A stretch of 64,000 nt of DNA from Sphaerosporella brunnea (GCA_008704415.1 VXIS01000194.1:26381-90380), one strand, 5' to 3'; counted from the stretch's first letter, positions 21,576-33,286 are shown. A program made the numbers and translations. Notes: generated from the letters alone by a model not told the origin.

Positions 21576-23520
21576 CCTGCCTCCCATCCACAATAAACTT
21601 AGCGGGTAGCCTCAGTTGAACGATGAGATAGCATCAATAAGGGGGCGGACAGGATTTGGTTGGGGATGAGTGAGGGTCTGCCACAGGCTATAAAGGTTGC
21701 ATGCGGACAACAAACTTGATTACACACACACATCCACAATACACTGCTGCGTTTCGCGTTTCCGCAATAAGTACCCTGCGTGGCATCCGTCTCCCCAGGT
21801 TAGCGCTTGGCATGCCCCACCAGCCGGTACAAGTCCACACTCTCAAACTATTTCCACCGGCCGGCCGGCCAGTTTATCTCCTTCCCGATCCCCCCCTGAG
21901 CTCGGCACCCAGGCAGCGAGCTGAAGAGGGCGGTAGTAGCTGGTGATGTCCCCGCCGTGCTGGAGCGCGCCCAATTTGATGTTAGTATTGGGGATACCCA
22001 ACTGCGCCGAGGCTGGGTAAGAAACCTCCGAGTCCTGGCTTCCAAGTTCCCGGGTCCGGGTGTTTTGCTCTGTCACACCGGCTTAACGCTGCTTGTCCAG
22101 GGACGCACTCCCAAATCGCGTCATCGTCGAAAGGGGGGATGTGCGAAACCCGGTCGGCTATATGATGTGCAACTCCCCACTGTTCAACTGGTTGAAAGAC
22201 TCGCGACCACGCGGTAAAAATGTCGCCAGGTGCACACTTGGTTCTGTCCAATAGCTATCCTTTGCTTGTGCGCAGCTGAATATTTGCGTTGGGAGTCAAC
22301 TGTCGAAGGATCACCGCTTGTCACGCGGTACGAGGTCAGGGGGTATTTTGTATGGACAGAAATTTGGGGGGTAGTCAGCGCTTTTCGCTGAGTTCCCACA
22401 CCTCCCCAGTCCCTAGGTTGACCCCAACTGCCCAGCGACTCATTCACGGTGGAGTCCAGGCGGTACACATGGTCTCACTCGGCTGCGACCAATCAAATCA
22501 GTTCCCTGCAAAACAAACGGAACGAGTCAAGGATAGTGGCAAAGAACTCAAGCGATTCATTTCTGGGCGCAAAGCGCGGGTGCTGAATGTTGATATTACA
22601 ACCGGAATGCTAGTAACCCGGCTCCCGCTATACTACCGTATCGTCCCGGTATTGAGCAACGCGGGCCGGAGGGGTGGGGGTGGTAAGATTGCGGGTGTCG
22701 AGGGTTTCCTATTGGTAAGATTGGACATCGCGGTCACAGTTTGGGTTTGTACACAACTTTAATGATGGTCAAAAGGCGGGGCGCGGGTACTTTGTGAGCG
22801 GCATGCGCAATGAAAGAAGATCGAGATCCCGAGCTATTTGCATACCCCGAGGGAGTTTACTATGGGCGATGGACGAATCGAGACCCGAAAGGCTGGCAAA
22901 TTTTACGGACTTAATGCCTCTCAGGTACGCCGTTGGATACAACATCGCCCACGCGCGAGTCTTTAGAAATTAACTTTTTGATAGCTTGGCAACACCCCCA
23001 CCCGTCCGGACCGCGTTGTTTGATACCGGGACGATACGGTTGGTGAGTGAAATAGGTATAGGTGCAAACGCAATGACGGTCGGCCGCCGCATCCTGGAGT
23101 AGTGTGTAAAGCCTGGATCAACGAGATCAACGCGGCCACATGGCCAGAGCGTAAGGTTCCGATCGGCATTATGTATGCCGGTGCTTTGAGCTGATTTTAA
23201 CGTCGCAGAAAATTACAACGCCAGGACCCTCATCCATACGTAACACCGTCGTTGAAACTCTCCCGGAAGAAGACAAGAAAGCCCTCCGCGTCCTCCGGTC
23301 CGAGGCCACCTCCGACAAACGGGACTGTCTACAGACACGGGTGAATGAAAGGATCCGGATCTGAGATGAGTATAAGGCAAGCCCAATCAAGTTTACCATC
23401 GCCGGGGAAAGTATCAATAGCCGCGAGAAGGTTCATGGGTTCCTTGAGTTGGATGCAAAGTATGATGGCAGGGAGTGCATTGTTTGGCTTTAAAGTACAG
23501 ATTGAAACTTGACACCATGT
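21576..23520. other. No gene recognised
   Basis: Short frames only; the longest (22289-22762, plus) shows no domain. No RNA gene or bounded repeat is visible. Confidence 0.4.
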
Positions 23521-23606
23521 GGGGGTGTGGTTTAGTGGTATAATTCCTCTTTAGCATGCAACAGCTAGCTTAGAGGCGGTCCGGCGTTCGATTCGCCGCT
23601 CCTCCA
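23521..23606 (+). tRNA. tRNA-Ala (AGC) with intron
   Basis: The acceptor GGGGGTG/CTCCTCC includes the G3-U70 wobble pair, the main identity element for alanyl-tRNA synthetase. Discriminator is A. The anticodon AGC is at 23553-23555, the anticodon stem is CCTCT/AGAGG, and about 14 nt (23557-23570) form an intron after position 37. The T arm is CGGCG-TTCGATT-CGCCG. Positions 6 and 67 (U-U) are mismatched in all three copies in this window, so the mismatch appears fixed. Confidence 0.85.
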
Positions 23607-24138
23607 TTATTTTTTCTGAGCGAGAGTTGTTTTACCTATGTTATAAAACAGAGCACGCCATCAAGAGGGTTATCGTGTTGACGTGAACTCGCCAGCCGGA
23701 AGACCCACCACTTCCAAGTGGTCACACAGGAGGAACCGGGCGCATTTGAATGGAATGACTAGACGCGTTGAATTTTACCCTTGACGAGAACGGCAAAACT
23801 AGAAAAAATGACCTCTGCAACATCCAGAGAGACGCAAGGACTCCTTCCATAACTGCCTTCCCCTTTTTTTTTCGTTTTCATCATATTGCATTCGGCCGCT
23901 TGCGGCCAAGGTACAAAATAAAGAGATCCTCTGGGCCTGCGCCTCCTGGTCGGGGCCAGGTGTCGAGACAACCCACTTTCCCACATGTCAAGAAAACAAA
24001 TAACCAGAACTTCAAGACCTCCAAGGAAAATACCTTCTTCCCCTGAGCTTTACCACCAGCACCGCCACTACAGCAACAGCGAAGCAAGTGAAGCATGACC
24101 TCTATAGTTATCTGTCAACATGCAGCCCGAACCGAAAG
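23607..24138. other. No gene; LINE 3' remnant at about 23861-23910
   Basis: On the minus strand 23861-23910 carries the GGCCGCAAGCGGCC hairpin and a GATGAAAAC tail of the LINE family. No other feature is supported before the end of the MACPF-like gene. Confidence 0.45.
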
Positions 24139-24728
24139 CTAGGGATAGGATGCAGCATACAATTCCATGTTGGCGCCATAAATCAATGCCGCCATCAAGG
24201 CTTCCGGAGATCCTTCTTCCGGAGCGGACGCCTTAAGCTTTGTGTCGACCGTGTGTGACTTTGCATCGGGACAGTTCATGAAGTCGAGAGCATCGCCATC
24301 CCCGTTGTTCCCTATCGATAAACCGTCAATCGAACGCTGAGACCCGGGAGAGTTTGGATAATTTTCCATACCAACGGAGTCGAGCCGGAAACACAAGTCA
24401 TAGAGCGAATAACTGGTTTTTTTCTCATCCCCCAGGGTTGCTATAGTCTGCGGGACTGGCTCTTTTTTGTCATCAGTACTCAGCACCATCGAGGCGCCAT
24501 GATTGTTCGTTTGGTTCTGGAAGCCCGGGAACGGCAGTTTCAGGTACAGGGTGTCGGAGGCGACGTCCTTGGGTTTGGTATATCTGCGTCTGCCGTATGA
24601 ATCCTCGTAAAAGTCACGGAAGCCACCTGTTTGGTCTGAGAACTTCCAACAGAGGCGAACCCGGTCGCCATCCTTCAGCTGGTCTCCATCCTGGCTGTTG
24701 TCGTACTTCAATATGCGCCACATCGAGT

Positions 24729-24736
24729 GTTCGTCG
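24729..24736. repeat. hAT target-site duplication, left copy
   Basis: GTTCGTCG, identical to 25836-25843. It falls within the coding exon of the MACPF-like gene. Confidence 0.85.
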
Positions 24737-25835
24737 TGGTGATGGACACGAGCCGAGCCGGCTCGAGCCAATAGCTCGAGCCACGAGCTAGAGCCGGCTC
24801 GAGCCCGGTGAATTTTGAGCTCGAGCCGGCTCGAGCCTACCTCTGGCTCGACTCGAGCCGGCTCGAGCTTTTACATAGAATTGTGTTCGTTTTGTGGACG
24901 TGCCTGGTCTCAGATATCACTCAAGCGGGACCATCTCAACCCACCCCACCATCGCCCCACCGCCGCCACCGCTGTGGGGGAACAGAGGCGGCTTGAGAGA
25001 GTGTGACGGCCAGTGTGGGGCAATGGAGGCGCTTGGGAGAGAGTGATTTGAGTCAATCCTTCAGGAAAATTACCGACGCGGTGATGCACCAGCAATCGAA
25101 TCAAGCCGTCTCGGCAGGGTCCAGGTAGACCAGGAACTTGCAGCTATGTTCGGCAGTATTGGACAGCGGCCGCAGACTACCAACCTTGAAGGAACGATGG
25201 TTACTCCAGAGACAACACGGTATCTTTGCGAGCCCCCGGTTGACCTGGGAACCGACCCTCTGCATTGGTGGAAGATGAACGAGCACCGCTTCCCTTCCCT
25301 CGCACGCATGGCAAGGGATTACCTCGCCATCTGTGCATCAAGTGTTCAGTGTGAGCAGCTCTTCTCCGTGTAAGTTTGAATTTTGCCGAGCCACGTTTGC
25401 CCACATCCGCTGATCAACGATGCAGTGCTGGCGATATCATCACAAAAAAGCGGAACCGTCTGCTGAAGGAGTCCAGCAGCACGTTGTTGCTGCTTAAGCA
25501 TTGGTTGAAGCAAACTGACGTCCAGCCATGGGAAAAGTGGGGTTATGAACTTGAAGACACCGCGGCGGACCCTTCAGCCAGACATCGTGAGGGCATTGCG
25601 GGAGACGGGGCCGGGCCGGAGAGCAATAGTGACCATGACGCCCCGGAGGGGGCAGATTCAGCTGCCGAGGCCGCTTTGAACTCCTCCTCAGGGCTGTCAG
25701 AAATCTCCGATTGATAGCTTGTAAACGCTTACGGAATCTACAGAGTCCCACCAATTGTTTCCCTCGTGCCTTAAACTGTTGCATGGCTCGAGCCTACCCT
25801 CCGGCTTGAGTCGAGCCGGCTCGTGTCCATCACTA
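24737..25835. mobile_element. hAT element, 1,099 bp, with 8-bp target duplication
   Basis: The left end is TGGTGATGGACACGAGCC and the right end, reverse-complemented, is TAGTGATGGACACGAGCC, giving near-perfect terminal inverted repeats. Eight-base duplications (GTTCGTCG) flank both. The left subterminal region (24750-24870) holds many copies of the palindrome GAGCCGGCTCGAGC, likely transposase-binding sites. The element contains only the C-terminal part of a transposase gene and so cannot move on its own. It inserted into the MACPF-like gene in antisense orientation to it. Confidence 0.9.
25050..25714 (+). pseudogene. hAT transposase, C-terminal dimerisation domain only
   Basis: The frame is open from about 25050. 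After exon 25050-25369, a 56-nt intron (25370-25425, GTAAGT...TGCAG) joins in frame to 25426-25714. The joined product shows the hAT C-terminal (hAT_C) signature: DPLHWWK, RFPSLARMARDYLAI, ASSVQCEQLFS, then AGDIITKKRNRL and LLLLKHWLK. The N-terminal zinc finger and the catalytic RNase H-like region are missing, so the protein is truncated and should have no transposase activity. It ends in an acidic, Ser/Ala-rich tail. Confidence 0.85.
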
Positions 25836-25843
25836 GTTCGTCG
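25836..25843. repeat. hAT target-site duplication, right copy
   Basis: GTTCGTCG, identical to 24729-24736. Confidence 0.85.
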
Positions 25844-27934
25844 CTTGATGACACCGCGGGAAGGAAAACGCCTTGTTGATTCCGGTAGACAGTCATCATG
25901 GTATTGAACTTTTCCTCTTTTTCCTTGCGATCCGGCCCTTTAACAGTGGCCGTGGTACGCGTAACGATGCTCACACGGGTGTTATGACCGATCTGCAATT
26001 CCAACACCTGAATCAGCGAGATAGGCATGAGTCGCGCTGGGCTCAAACTCCCTACGCTATTTCCAGTGGGCACCTCAATCGTCCAAACAACGTTGCACCG
26101 CTCCGCATCAGCCGTTGTGCCTATTATTCAGGTTAGCTTGCCTGGGTTTGACTGGGAATAACGTAATATAAAAAGATACCGAGTTTGTCGCCGGTCGGAC
26201 TGGCGATCACAGGGGCCTGAGTACTACAGAAAGGTCAAAATATGAAAGTCAAGAACAATCAATAGGGACACACCTGGCAGGAAAGAATAGTGCATTGGCC
26301 GTTTGCGTTTCCACAGGTTGTAGACAAGTGGTCACGTCGTTAGTAAGATCAACAGTCCAAAAAAGAATATCCAGCGTTTTCTTAACGGTTTTCTGTTGAA
26401 CCTTGACTCCTGGTTTGACGGCAATCTTCACGGGTTTTGGAGGGTTGTTGGGATAATGTCCTAGGTAAGCCGGTGTCTGATCTCACATTAGTTATCAGCC
26501 TTTTTTTGACAGTGGACATCCAAAATAGCAACTTACAGACGTGTTGAGAACCCGTTTGAGGGGCTCATTCATGACAAGAGAAAACCGTACATCAATGGTT
26601 CTGGAGTCCGGTACTGTCAAGTATTCTGACAACTTGGAGACTGCTTGTACAAACCACTGTTTCACCTTCCCAAATTGGGGATTTCCGGCGATTGCATCCG
26701 ACAGGGGAGTCAATTTGGACCGCTATAAGAGTTCGGTGTTAATCATGACGTTTCAAAGAGATTCAAAGAGAGAGAAAAAGGAAAACGGACCTCAATTACT
26801 CGCCAGTTGTTGAAATCCACTACCGAAGCTGTCCAAGCAGGTGGACTGAGAGGATAGAGATTAGTCTATGCGCACGTTTCGAGAGGGTTATAGGCTGTTA
26901 CTTGGCGGCTAAGAGCGTGTTGCCTCCGGTTGCATTAAAAGACATCCTCTCGCTTCTATCTGTGACCGCAGTGCCATCCACCGATCCGGTGCCGTGTTCA
27001 TTCGAGACCTTCGTACTAGCACCAATTCCAAGAGGCTATTTATTCTTGTTAGCACCAAAACCTACTACCGTACGAATAGAGTGCTAACCGTTGAAACCGC
27101 AAGGCCCACTTCCGCTTTGAACTGGTGCTTTTCACTTGTTTCGGTGGTCGTTGCATCGGCTTTCGAAACTTTGCTGGTTTCCAGGCAACCTCCGAGTTCA
27201 ACCTGGTGGCAAAACAGATGCCCTGGCACATACCATCAGCATCCCGGAAAATGAAAGGAACCATCAGGCTGCAAACCGAACGTGTCGTGAAGATTCCGAA
27301 GTTGTTTGATCTGCCAGTATTGCGGTTAGAAAAAAAAACAAAGGCAGTCAGGGACATGTCGAGTAACATTTTTCTCTTTTTTGATAAGGTCAAGCGCTTC
27401 CTTGAGCTCGTCAGTTGGCTCAAGATCTTCCGGGTTGAGGTACAAGGTAACTCGTGGAAACTGAAAGTCATATTAACACAATGGTACTGGTAGGAGCCAT
27501 TCTTGGAGCATGCCTTGTACGTTGCCATGAGGACCTTTCCATATTCCTTTTTTGTCCTTTTATTGGAACCTGAATTCTCAAATTTGACACCTCCCGTACC
27601 ACCAACCGACCATCCCGATGCCCCACCAGACCTGTGGCTTGTCAGCATCACGGAAAGCTGCACGTGGCGGTGTGAAAGAACAAACTCACACAGAAGCCTC
27701 CACGGAGGTGGAATCGAAATGATTGCTAGCCATGGATTCCTGGAACTCATGGGTGACGCTGACCACATTGACCGATGACTTGTCGTTCAAAACGAATGAC
27801 GGGATGGCATTTGGTTTGACGGGCGCTGTGAGGTCCTTGGCATTTACCGGCTTAACTGCTTCCCCAGCAGATGAGCCAGGCTTTTTGTCTGCTTTTAATT
27901 TATCCATCTCCGGGGGGGATTTCGCAAGTGCAGC

Positions 27935-28024
27935 TTTGTCGGCAGTGACTTTGTCGGCAGTGACTTTGTCGGCAGTGACTTTGTCGGCAGCGGTTTTGTC
28001 GGCAGCGGTTTTGTCGGCAGTGGC
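27935..28024 (-). repeat. 15-bp coding tandem repeat, six copies
   Basis: Six units of TTTGTCGGCAGTGAC (plus-strand sense; the last three are variants) lie inside a coding segment of the MACPF-like gene. On the minus strand they encode a five-residue period of the type (V/T)(T/A)ADK in a Lys/Ala-rich linker. The frame is kept whatever the copy number, so length variation would be tolerated. Confidence 0.8.
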
Positions 28025-29202
28025 TTTCAGCTCCTCTCTCTTATTTTCGGCCCCTTTTGGCATGTTCAAACCACTGCGAAGTCGGAAAGCTAAAGAAGGT
28101 ATCAGCTTAGGCTAGAGTGTATGCATCGTTACTACAGACCTGGCTTCCTTGCGCGGACGATGCGGTTATTCTGAACATCGAACTTCCATCCATAAAAGGC
28201 GCCGCTGTTTTTGAGAACAGCATCCCACTCGGTCTCGTTCATCTGGCTGGCATGTCTGTCGAAGGTTGCGGTCAGACCAGTTCGAAGATGAGTTACATGT
28301 TATACTCACTTTCCGGCTTGTATGGAGGTAGGTGCGTAATCACTGGCCTTGAGTTCCTCCTTGATTTCGAGGGCTTTCAGGTCTAACTCGAGCTTTTGTT
28401 GTTCCTGCATAGGGAAAAACGGCGTAAGTTGCCTAGACATAGTACTTTTTTTGGTGAACTTACCCGCAATGTCAAGTTCGGCTTGAGCTTTTCCATCATA
28501 TCTTTCACCTCTTTGGAGGCCTCGTGCTTTTTTTTCGCCTGGCTTCCGGTTTTGTGGAACCAAATTTTGATCACCCGTGTGCTGTTCTTGGATTGCGGAG
28601 AAGAGTCAACTGTCGTAGACTCGTCAACGTCCACGTCTCCCTCATCCCCCTCACCCTTGCCTCTTCCCTTCTCCGGATTTTTGCCCGGCATGTCATCGTG
28701 GCCCTTCTCCCACATTAGTCGCTAGTTACGGGTGCGGTTCGCTTTGACTTACCGTCATGGAGAGGTATTCGGTAAGGGTGACATTGTCGTCGATCGGAGT
28801 GCCGTCTTCCAAGCAAAATTCATCCTTCTCGGGGTCGCCGGACATTTTCTGGACCAATTTTCTGATATCCTGCACGGAAGAGTGAATGGAGCCTGAGTTC
28901 TGGTTCCCATAGGTGGTTACACGTACGAAGGTGAGCAGAAACAAAGACTGGGAGATAAGGCTCTCGGGGGGTTCCTCAGTTTCGCCAGCGGCGTTGAGGC
29001 GGGGAGTAACGATGAAAACGTTAAAGATGGTTGACTAATGACAGGGTCGGGGGTCAGTCAATGCCACAGGCCTAGAGCCGAGAGGGGGAGGGCGCACCGT
29101 GATGGGCGGAAACTATGAAAGCCTAGAGAAGTAGCCCTGTAGCGTTTGAGTATCCTTGATTCTGGCAACGATGCCTTCCTCAGTGGAAATTCTGAATAAT
29201 TG

Positions 29203-29219
29203 GCTTAGTCGAGGTTCCT
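29203..29219. repeat. LINE target-site duplication, copy at the 3' end
   Basis: GCTTAGTCGAGGTTCCT, 17 bp, identical to 35697-35713. Read on the minus strand it contains the probable branch site (CTAAG) of the host intron. Confidence 0.9.
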
Positions 29220-29258
29220 TTTTGTTTGTTTTTGTTTTGTTTTAATCATCCTGTATTC

Positions 29259-29272
29259 GGCCGCTTGCGGCC
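29259..29272 (-). other. LINE 3'-terminal hairpin
   Basis: GGCCGC-TT-GCGGCC is a perfect 6-bp stem with a 2-nt gap, 40-50 nt from the LINE 3' tail. The same hairpin is kept in the remnants at 4814 and 23861, and with one change at 6472. A conserved 3' stem-loop suggests a recognition site for the element's reverse transcriptase; this is inference. Confidence 0.6.
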
Positions 29273-29422
29273 ATGACATGGGGCTATATATACATGAATG
29301 AATCTACCCTTGGACCTCAAGTGTCCACAGACGGGCGTGATTCAGTGGGCGCACTAAGGAAATTCGTATCAAGTAATGTATGACAAGGGAAACACAAAGG
29401 AGAGAAAAGAGGGCGGGTCAGA

Positions 29423-32400
29423 TCATTCTTGTGGCTTCTCCGGCCACTTTCCTACATGAGTGTTCGCCAAGAAGCCAAGGATGGCTTCCGTACATCTTGT
29501 GTCAGCCAGGACTCTGGCCACCGGGGTGGAGGTCCTCTTCCACCCCTCCTTGTCTCCTACTTTCGTAGCCAGCCCTATGGCCTTCCATAGGGCTTCCTGC
29601 TCTTTCTTCCATCTGGCACACCTCTTCAGGAGGTGCTCCCTTGTCTGCTTGGGGGCCTTGCGGCACCACCAACACTTGTCATCCGCCCGACGGCCCGTGC
29701 ACATCAGGTAGGGGGCTGTGGGCGCTTTGTTGAGCCGCAGCTGAAAGTACCGGGACGCCAGAGCTTTGGGAGCCTTGGCGGCATTCTTGTCCCACTTAGC
29801 CTTACGCTTGTAGTAGGCTTTGGCTTTGATTTGTCGGCTCAGCCAGGCGTTTCGGTCTTTCGTTCTGGCGTCGGTGACTAGGCGGCCGATGTGTGCCAGG
29901 GAGGTGGTCCCAGTCGTGTGCAACCGATCTAGCCGGTCTCTCGCGGCAGCTTTGGCGGCTTGGTCGGCCATTTCGTTGCCGGGGATGCCTTTGTGCCCAG
30001 GCACCCACCTGTACTCAGTGCTCCAGCCTAGTAGGAGTAGTTTGTTTTCGGCTTGGTGGATCCGTGGTAGTAGCCATTGACCAGCTCCAGGGTCGCCACG
30101 CTTCAGGCATTTGAGCGCCGCTTGAGCGTCCACGAAGACGTAGACGGTTCCCGGCACGTCCGGTGGGTCGTCTTGTTGGAGACGTGATCTGACGTGGGTG
30201 CTTCTCGATGCCAGCTCTAGGCCGGCCGCGATGCCAAATAGTTCTGTGTCATAGGCTTCCTTGTTGTTGCCGATGTAGGCACTGCTTCGGCACCATTCGT
30301 CGATGGCCATATCGGTCCGTGCGACTGCGCCAAAAGCGCAGTGGCCGTCTTCCAAGCGCGACCCATCTGTGTAAACCGCCAGGTGGTTTTCCGTGGGTTG
30401 TTCCAGTGACGCGGCCATCAACGCCGCTGTGGTTTCGTCCTCCTCAATGGTGACATGGCCGGTGGGGTGTCGGAGATTCGGTCGGGTCGGTTCTATGTTT
30501 GCGGGGTGTCCAGGGATGGCCATGACCAGTTTGCCCATGATATTGAGCGGTTGAGTTTCTGGGGCACTCCCTCCAAAGGCGCTGCTTGCCACAAAGCGGA
30601 GCAGATCGTTGGTAGACTTGGCTTCTGGTTGTCGGATTCCCCTTGCGTCGGCTGCGGCCTTTCGTATGCGGTTGCCGGCTGGGTTGTTGTCTGGGGTTGC
30701 AGCCAGGCGGGCTGCAAGGCGCCTGCGTCTGTGGCGGAGGACAGTTCCAGCGTCTGTCAGGCCGGCTTCGCAGATAAGGGGTCCAATAGCTGATGTCGGT
30801 AAGGCACCTAGCACTGATCTGGCCTGTCTGTTGAACAGCTTCTGTATGTCGGCAGTCCTTTCCTTCTGACCGTCAAACCACAGTTCAGTTCCGTATAGAG
30901 CGACTGCTTGCACCGCCGCGATCTGGATCCTGCGTACGTTCTCAGTGCACAATCCCAGCCGACCTGTCAGTGACCGGATCCTGGCCTCCGCGGATCTGGC
31001 CTTGCCCATTCTGACGTTGTGGTGATGCTGAAGCGTCAGCTTGGAGTCCAGGAAGACCCCGAGCCACCGTGTCGCATGCTTGTTGTAGGGAACTTGCACG
31101 CCAGCCACAGAGACTTTCATGTCGGGGAGCCTCCGCTTCCGTGTCAGCAGAATTGCTTCGGTCTTAGCCACATCAAAGGCCACTGCGTTGCCATCCGCCC
31201 AGTTGAGGCTGGCGGTCGCGCAGCGGTTGAGCATGTTTGTGATGTCCGCTACTGTATCTCCGGTAGCAACCCACGCGATGTCATCTGCATATGAAAGCGC
31301 GAAGGTGCCTTGGACCGCCTTTTCCACCTCTGGGAAGAGGCCTGAGAGATATATCGCGAAGAGGATGGGCGAGATCGGGGATCCTTGTGGTAGCCCTGTC
31401 TTGATGTCAGTCGTCTCGCCGAGTTGTCCTTCGACCTTCATCTGGACTCGTCTGTTCTCCATGAAGGAGGCGGTCCATTTGATCAGGCTATGTGGTGCTC
31501 CTAGTTTGACGAGTCTGCGTATAAGCACCGCTTTCGATACATGGTCAAATGCTCCCTTGACGTCCATCAGTAGTGTGCCAACCATGCGTTTCTCCTGCCA
31601 GGCCTCTTGAGCGTGATCCATCAAAATGGCGACCGCGTCTACTGCTGCTCTTCCACGTCTGCTGCCAAACTGGCCATCGTGTAGCCAGCCCTTAGTTTCC
31701 GCGGCTTGTGCCAGTCTGCTCGTGGCTACCCGCTCAATCATCTTACCCAAGCAGCACAGCAAGGAGATGACCCGGTGAGATCGTGCTTTGGAGTAGTCGT
31801 CTTTGCCAGGTTTGGGTATGACGACGCCGGTGGCTTGGCGCCATGGCAGCGGGTGGTGGCCTTGCCAAATGCAAGCACGTACAAGCCCTATGAACCTGGC
31901 GGGGCCCCACCTGTACACTAGCCTGACTGCAGAGGGGCCCAGCTTGTCTGGGCCGGCGGCTGAGCGGGAGGTCTGTGCGAAGCACGCCTGCTCGACCTCC
32001 TCGTCCGAGACGTATGTGTCGTTGCTTAGTCTGTCGAGCTCTTGAGGGGACCAGTCATCTGCTGGAGGCTCCGGGAAGGCCTGGCGTGCCATCATGTCGC
32101 TCTTCTCTTTTGTGGTGGTGGCTGTCCTGCCGTCCTGGCCGGTAAGCGTACCTCCTTCGGCCATTGTGGGGGCGTTGTTGGTGAATCTCAGTGCCTTCCA
32201 GGTGTCTTCCGGACCGGCGTTTTGAAGGAAGGAGGCCCAGTGCTCCCGTTTCGCTTTCCTGATGGCGCTCCTGAGCGCCCTGCGTGCATTCTTCACCGCC
32301 TGACGAGTGGTTCCTTGACGTCTGCGGATGGAGCGTTTGACCGCGCTGAGCACACGGCGTAGTTCGTCGATGTCTGCGTTCCACCAGCGTTTAGAGCGTG

Positions 32401-33286
32401 CGCATATGCGTAGCGGTTTGACGTGCATCTGGAGGACTTGGGTGATGGTTGCCAAGATCCAGGTGGCCTCTTGATCAAGAGTTGTTACTGGCGCATCGAT
32501 CTGCACTACCGGCCTGCTTGCGGCCAGGTCTTTCCACGTGATTTCGGCATCCTGTAGTTGTTTTTCCGTCATGCCGTTGATGTCCCAGCCAGTAACCTCC
32601 GCGCTAGTTTGGTTGGAGGAGTTGGGGTTGTCCTCGAGACATGACCACGTTATTAACTGGTGATCTGAGCCGGTTTCGAGCTCGGGCTGATCTATAGACC
32701 AGTCATTGACACTGATGTTCTTTGACAGCGTGAGGTCTAGAATGGCTGGTTGTGCTCCGCGATCGCAAGTGGGGGTGTCGTCGTTCAAAACGGTCAGCTC
32801 GTGGCGGTCAATGAGTGTTTCGAGCCAAGCACTATTGCGGTTAGCTTGGCAGGTCGGGTCCCAGCGTACGCTGTGTGCGTTGAAGTCGCCCGCCAGGATG
32901 ACTCTATCTGAGTCCATGATGGCGGTCCAGTTTTCAGCCCGACTGGGCCTCTGGCTGGTGAAGGCGTCGTTGACTACGTTAATTTTGAACTGGTCGTAGA
33001 CGTTGACAACGCGGCACTTGGCACCCGCTGGTGAGGTTGCGTCGATGACCATGACATCGCCAGCGTTGGATACCAACTGGGATTGCACCGTAAAGTTGGT
33101 CTTGGAGTTAGTACGTATGGCGGCCCAGGTCCTGCCTGAGCCGTAAATCCGAAAGGCCTGATGTGTGATACGGTAGGCCGGAGGTTCTTGAATGAGCACT
33201 AAATCCGTCTTGTTGCGTATTGCAATTTCCAAACAGGTCTGCAGAACTGGTCCAGACCTGTTAACGTTGTGCTGAATGCACCGCAT
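29423..33286 (-). CDS. LINE ORF2 protein: endonuclease, reverse transcriptase, RNase H
   Basis: A 1,287-aa intact frame starting at ATG 33286. Domains in order: an APE-type endonuclease (about 1-220) with IQEPP, LAGDFNAHS and SDHQLITW; a reverse transcriptase (about 430-760) with DVKGAFDHV, GLPQGSPISPILF and the catalytic YADD (Y at residue 666); an RNase H domain (about 965-1130) with VYTDGS, TELFGIAAGLELA, VFVDAQAAL and VPGHKGIPGNEMADQ; and a C-terminal zinc knuckle (about 1200-1225; CWWC...TREHLLKRC). All catalytic motifs are intact. It makes cDNA directly at the nicked target (target-primed reverse transcription). It lies 66 nt after ORF1, so translation probably needs reinitiation or readthrough. 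Confidence 0.95.
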   Translation of the reverse strand: MRCIQHNVNRSGPVLQTCLEIAIRNKTDLVLIQEPPAYRITHQAFRIYGSGRTWAAIRTNSKTNFTVQSQLVSNAGDVMVIDATSPAGAKCRVVNVYDQFKINVVNDAFTSQRPSRAENWTAIMDSDRVILAGDFNAHSVRWDPTCQANRNSAWLETLIDRHELTVLNDDTPTCDRGAQPAILDLTLSKNISVNDWSIDQPELETGSDHQLITWSCLEDNPNSSNQTSAEVTGWDINGMTEKQLQDAEITWKDLAASRPVVQIDAPVTTLDQEATWILATITQVLQMHVKPLRICARSKRWWNADIDELRRVLSAVKRSIRRRQGTTRQAVKNARRALRSAIRKAKREHWASFLQNAGPEDTWKALRFTNNAPTMAEGGTLTGQDGRTATTTKEKSDMMARQAFPEPPADDWSPQELDRLSNDTYVSDEEVEQACFAQTSRSAAGPDKLGPSAVRLVYRWGPARFIGLVRACIWQGHHPLPWRQATGVVIPKPGKDDYSKARSHRVISLLCCLGKMIERVATSRLAQAAETKGWLHDGQFGSRRGRAAVDAVAILMDHAQEAWQEKRMVGTLLMDVKGAFDHVSKAVLIRRLVKLGAPHSLIKWTASFMENRRVQMKVEGQLGETTDIKTGLPQGSPISPILFAIYLSGLFPEVEKAVQGTFALSYADDIAWVATGDTVADITNMLNRCATASLNWADGNAVAFDVAKTEAILLTRKRRLPDMKVSVAGVQVPYNKHATRWLGVFLDSKLTLQHHHNVRMGKARSAEARIRSLTGRLGLCTENVRRIQIAAVQAVALYGTELWFDGQKERTADIQKLFNRQARSVLGALPTSAIGPLICEAGLTDAGTVLRHRRRRLAARLAATPDNNPAGNRIRKAAADARGIRQPEAKSTNDLLRFVASSAFGGSAPETQPLNIMGKLVMAIPGHPANIEPTRPNLRHPTGHVTIEEDETTAALMAASLEQPTENHLAVYTDGSRLEDGHCAFGAVARTDMAIDEWCRSSAYIGNNKEAYDTELFGIAAGLELASRSTHVRSRLQQDDPPDVPGTVYVFVDAQAALKCLKRGDPGAGQWLLPRIHQAENKLLLLGWSTEYRWVPGHKGIPGNEMADQAAKAAARDRLDRLHTTGTTSLAHIGRLVTDARTKDRNAWLSRQIKAKAYYKRKAKWDKNAAKAPKALASRYFQLRLNKAPTAPYLMCTGRRADDKCWWCRKAPKQTREHLLKRCARWKKEQEALWKAIGLATKVGDKEGWKRTSTPVARVLADTRCTEAILGFLANTHVGKWPEKPQE

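Noticed and set aside
22289..22762. 157-codon plus-strand frame
   Set aside because: No domain, no splice signals and no pyrimidine-rich leader.
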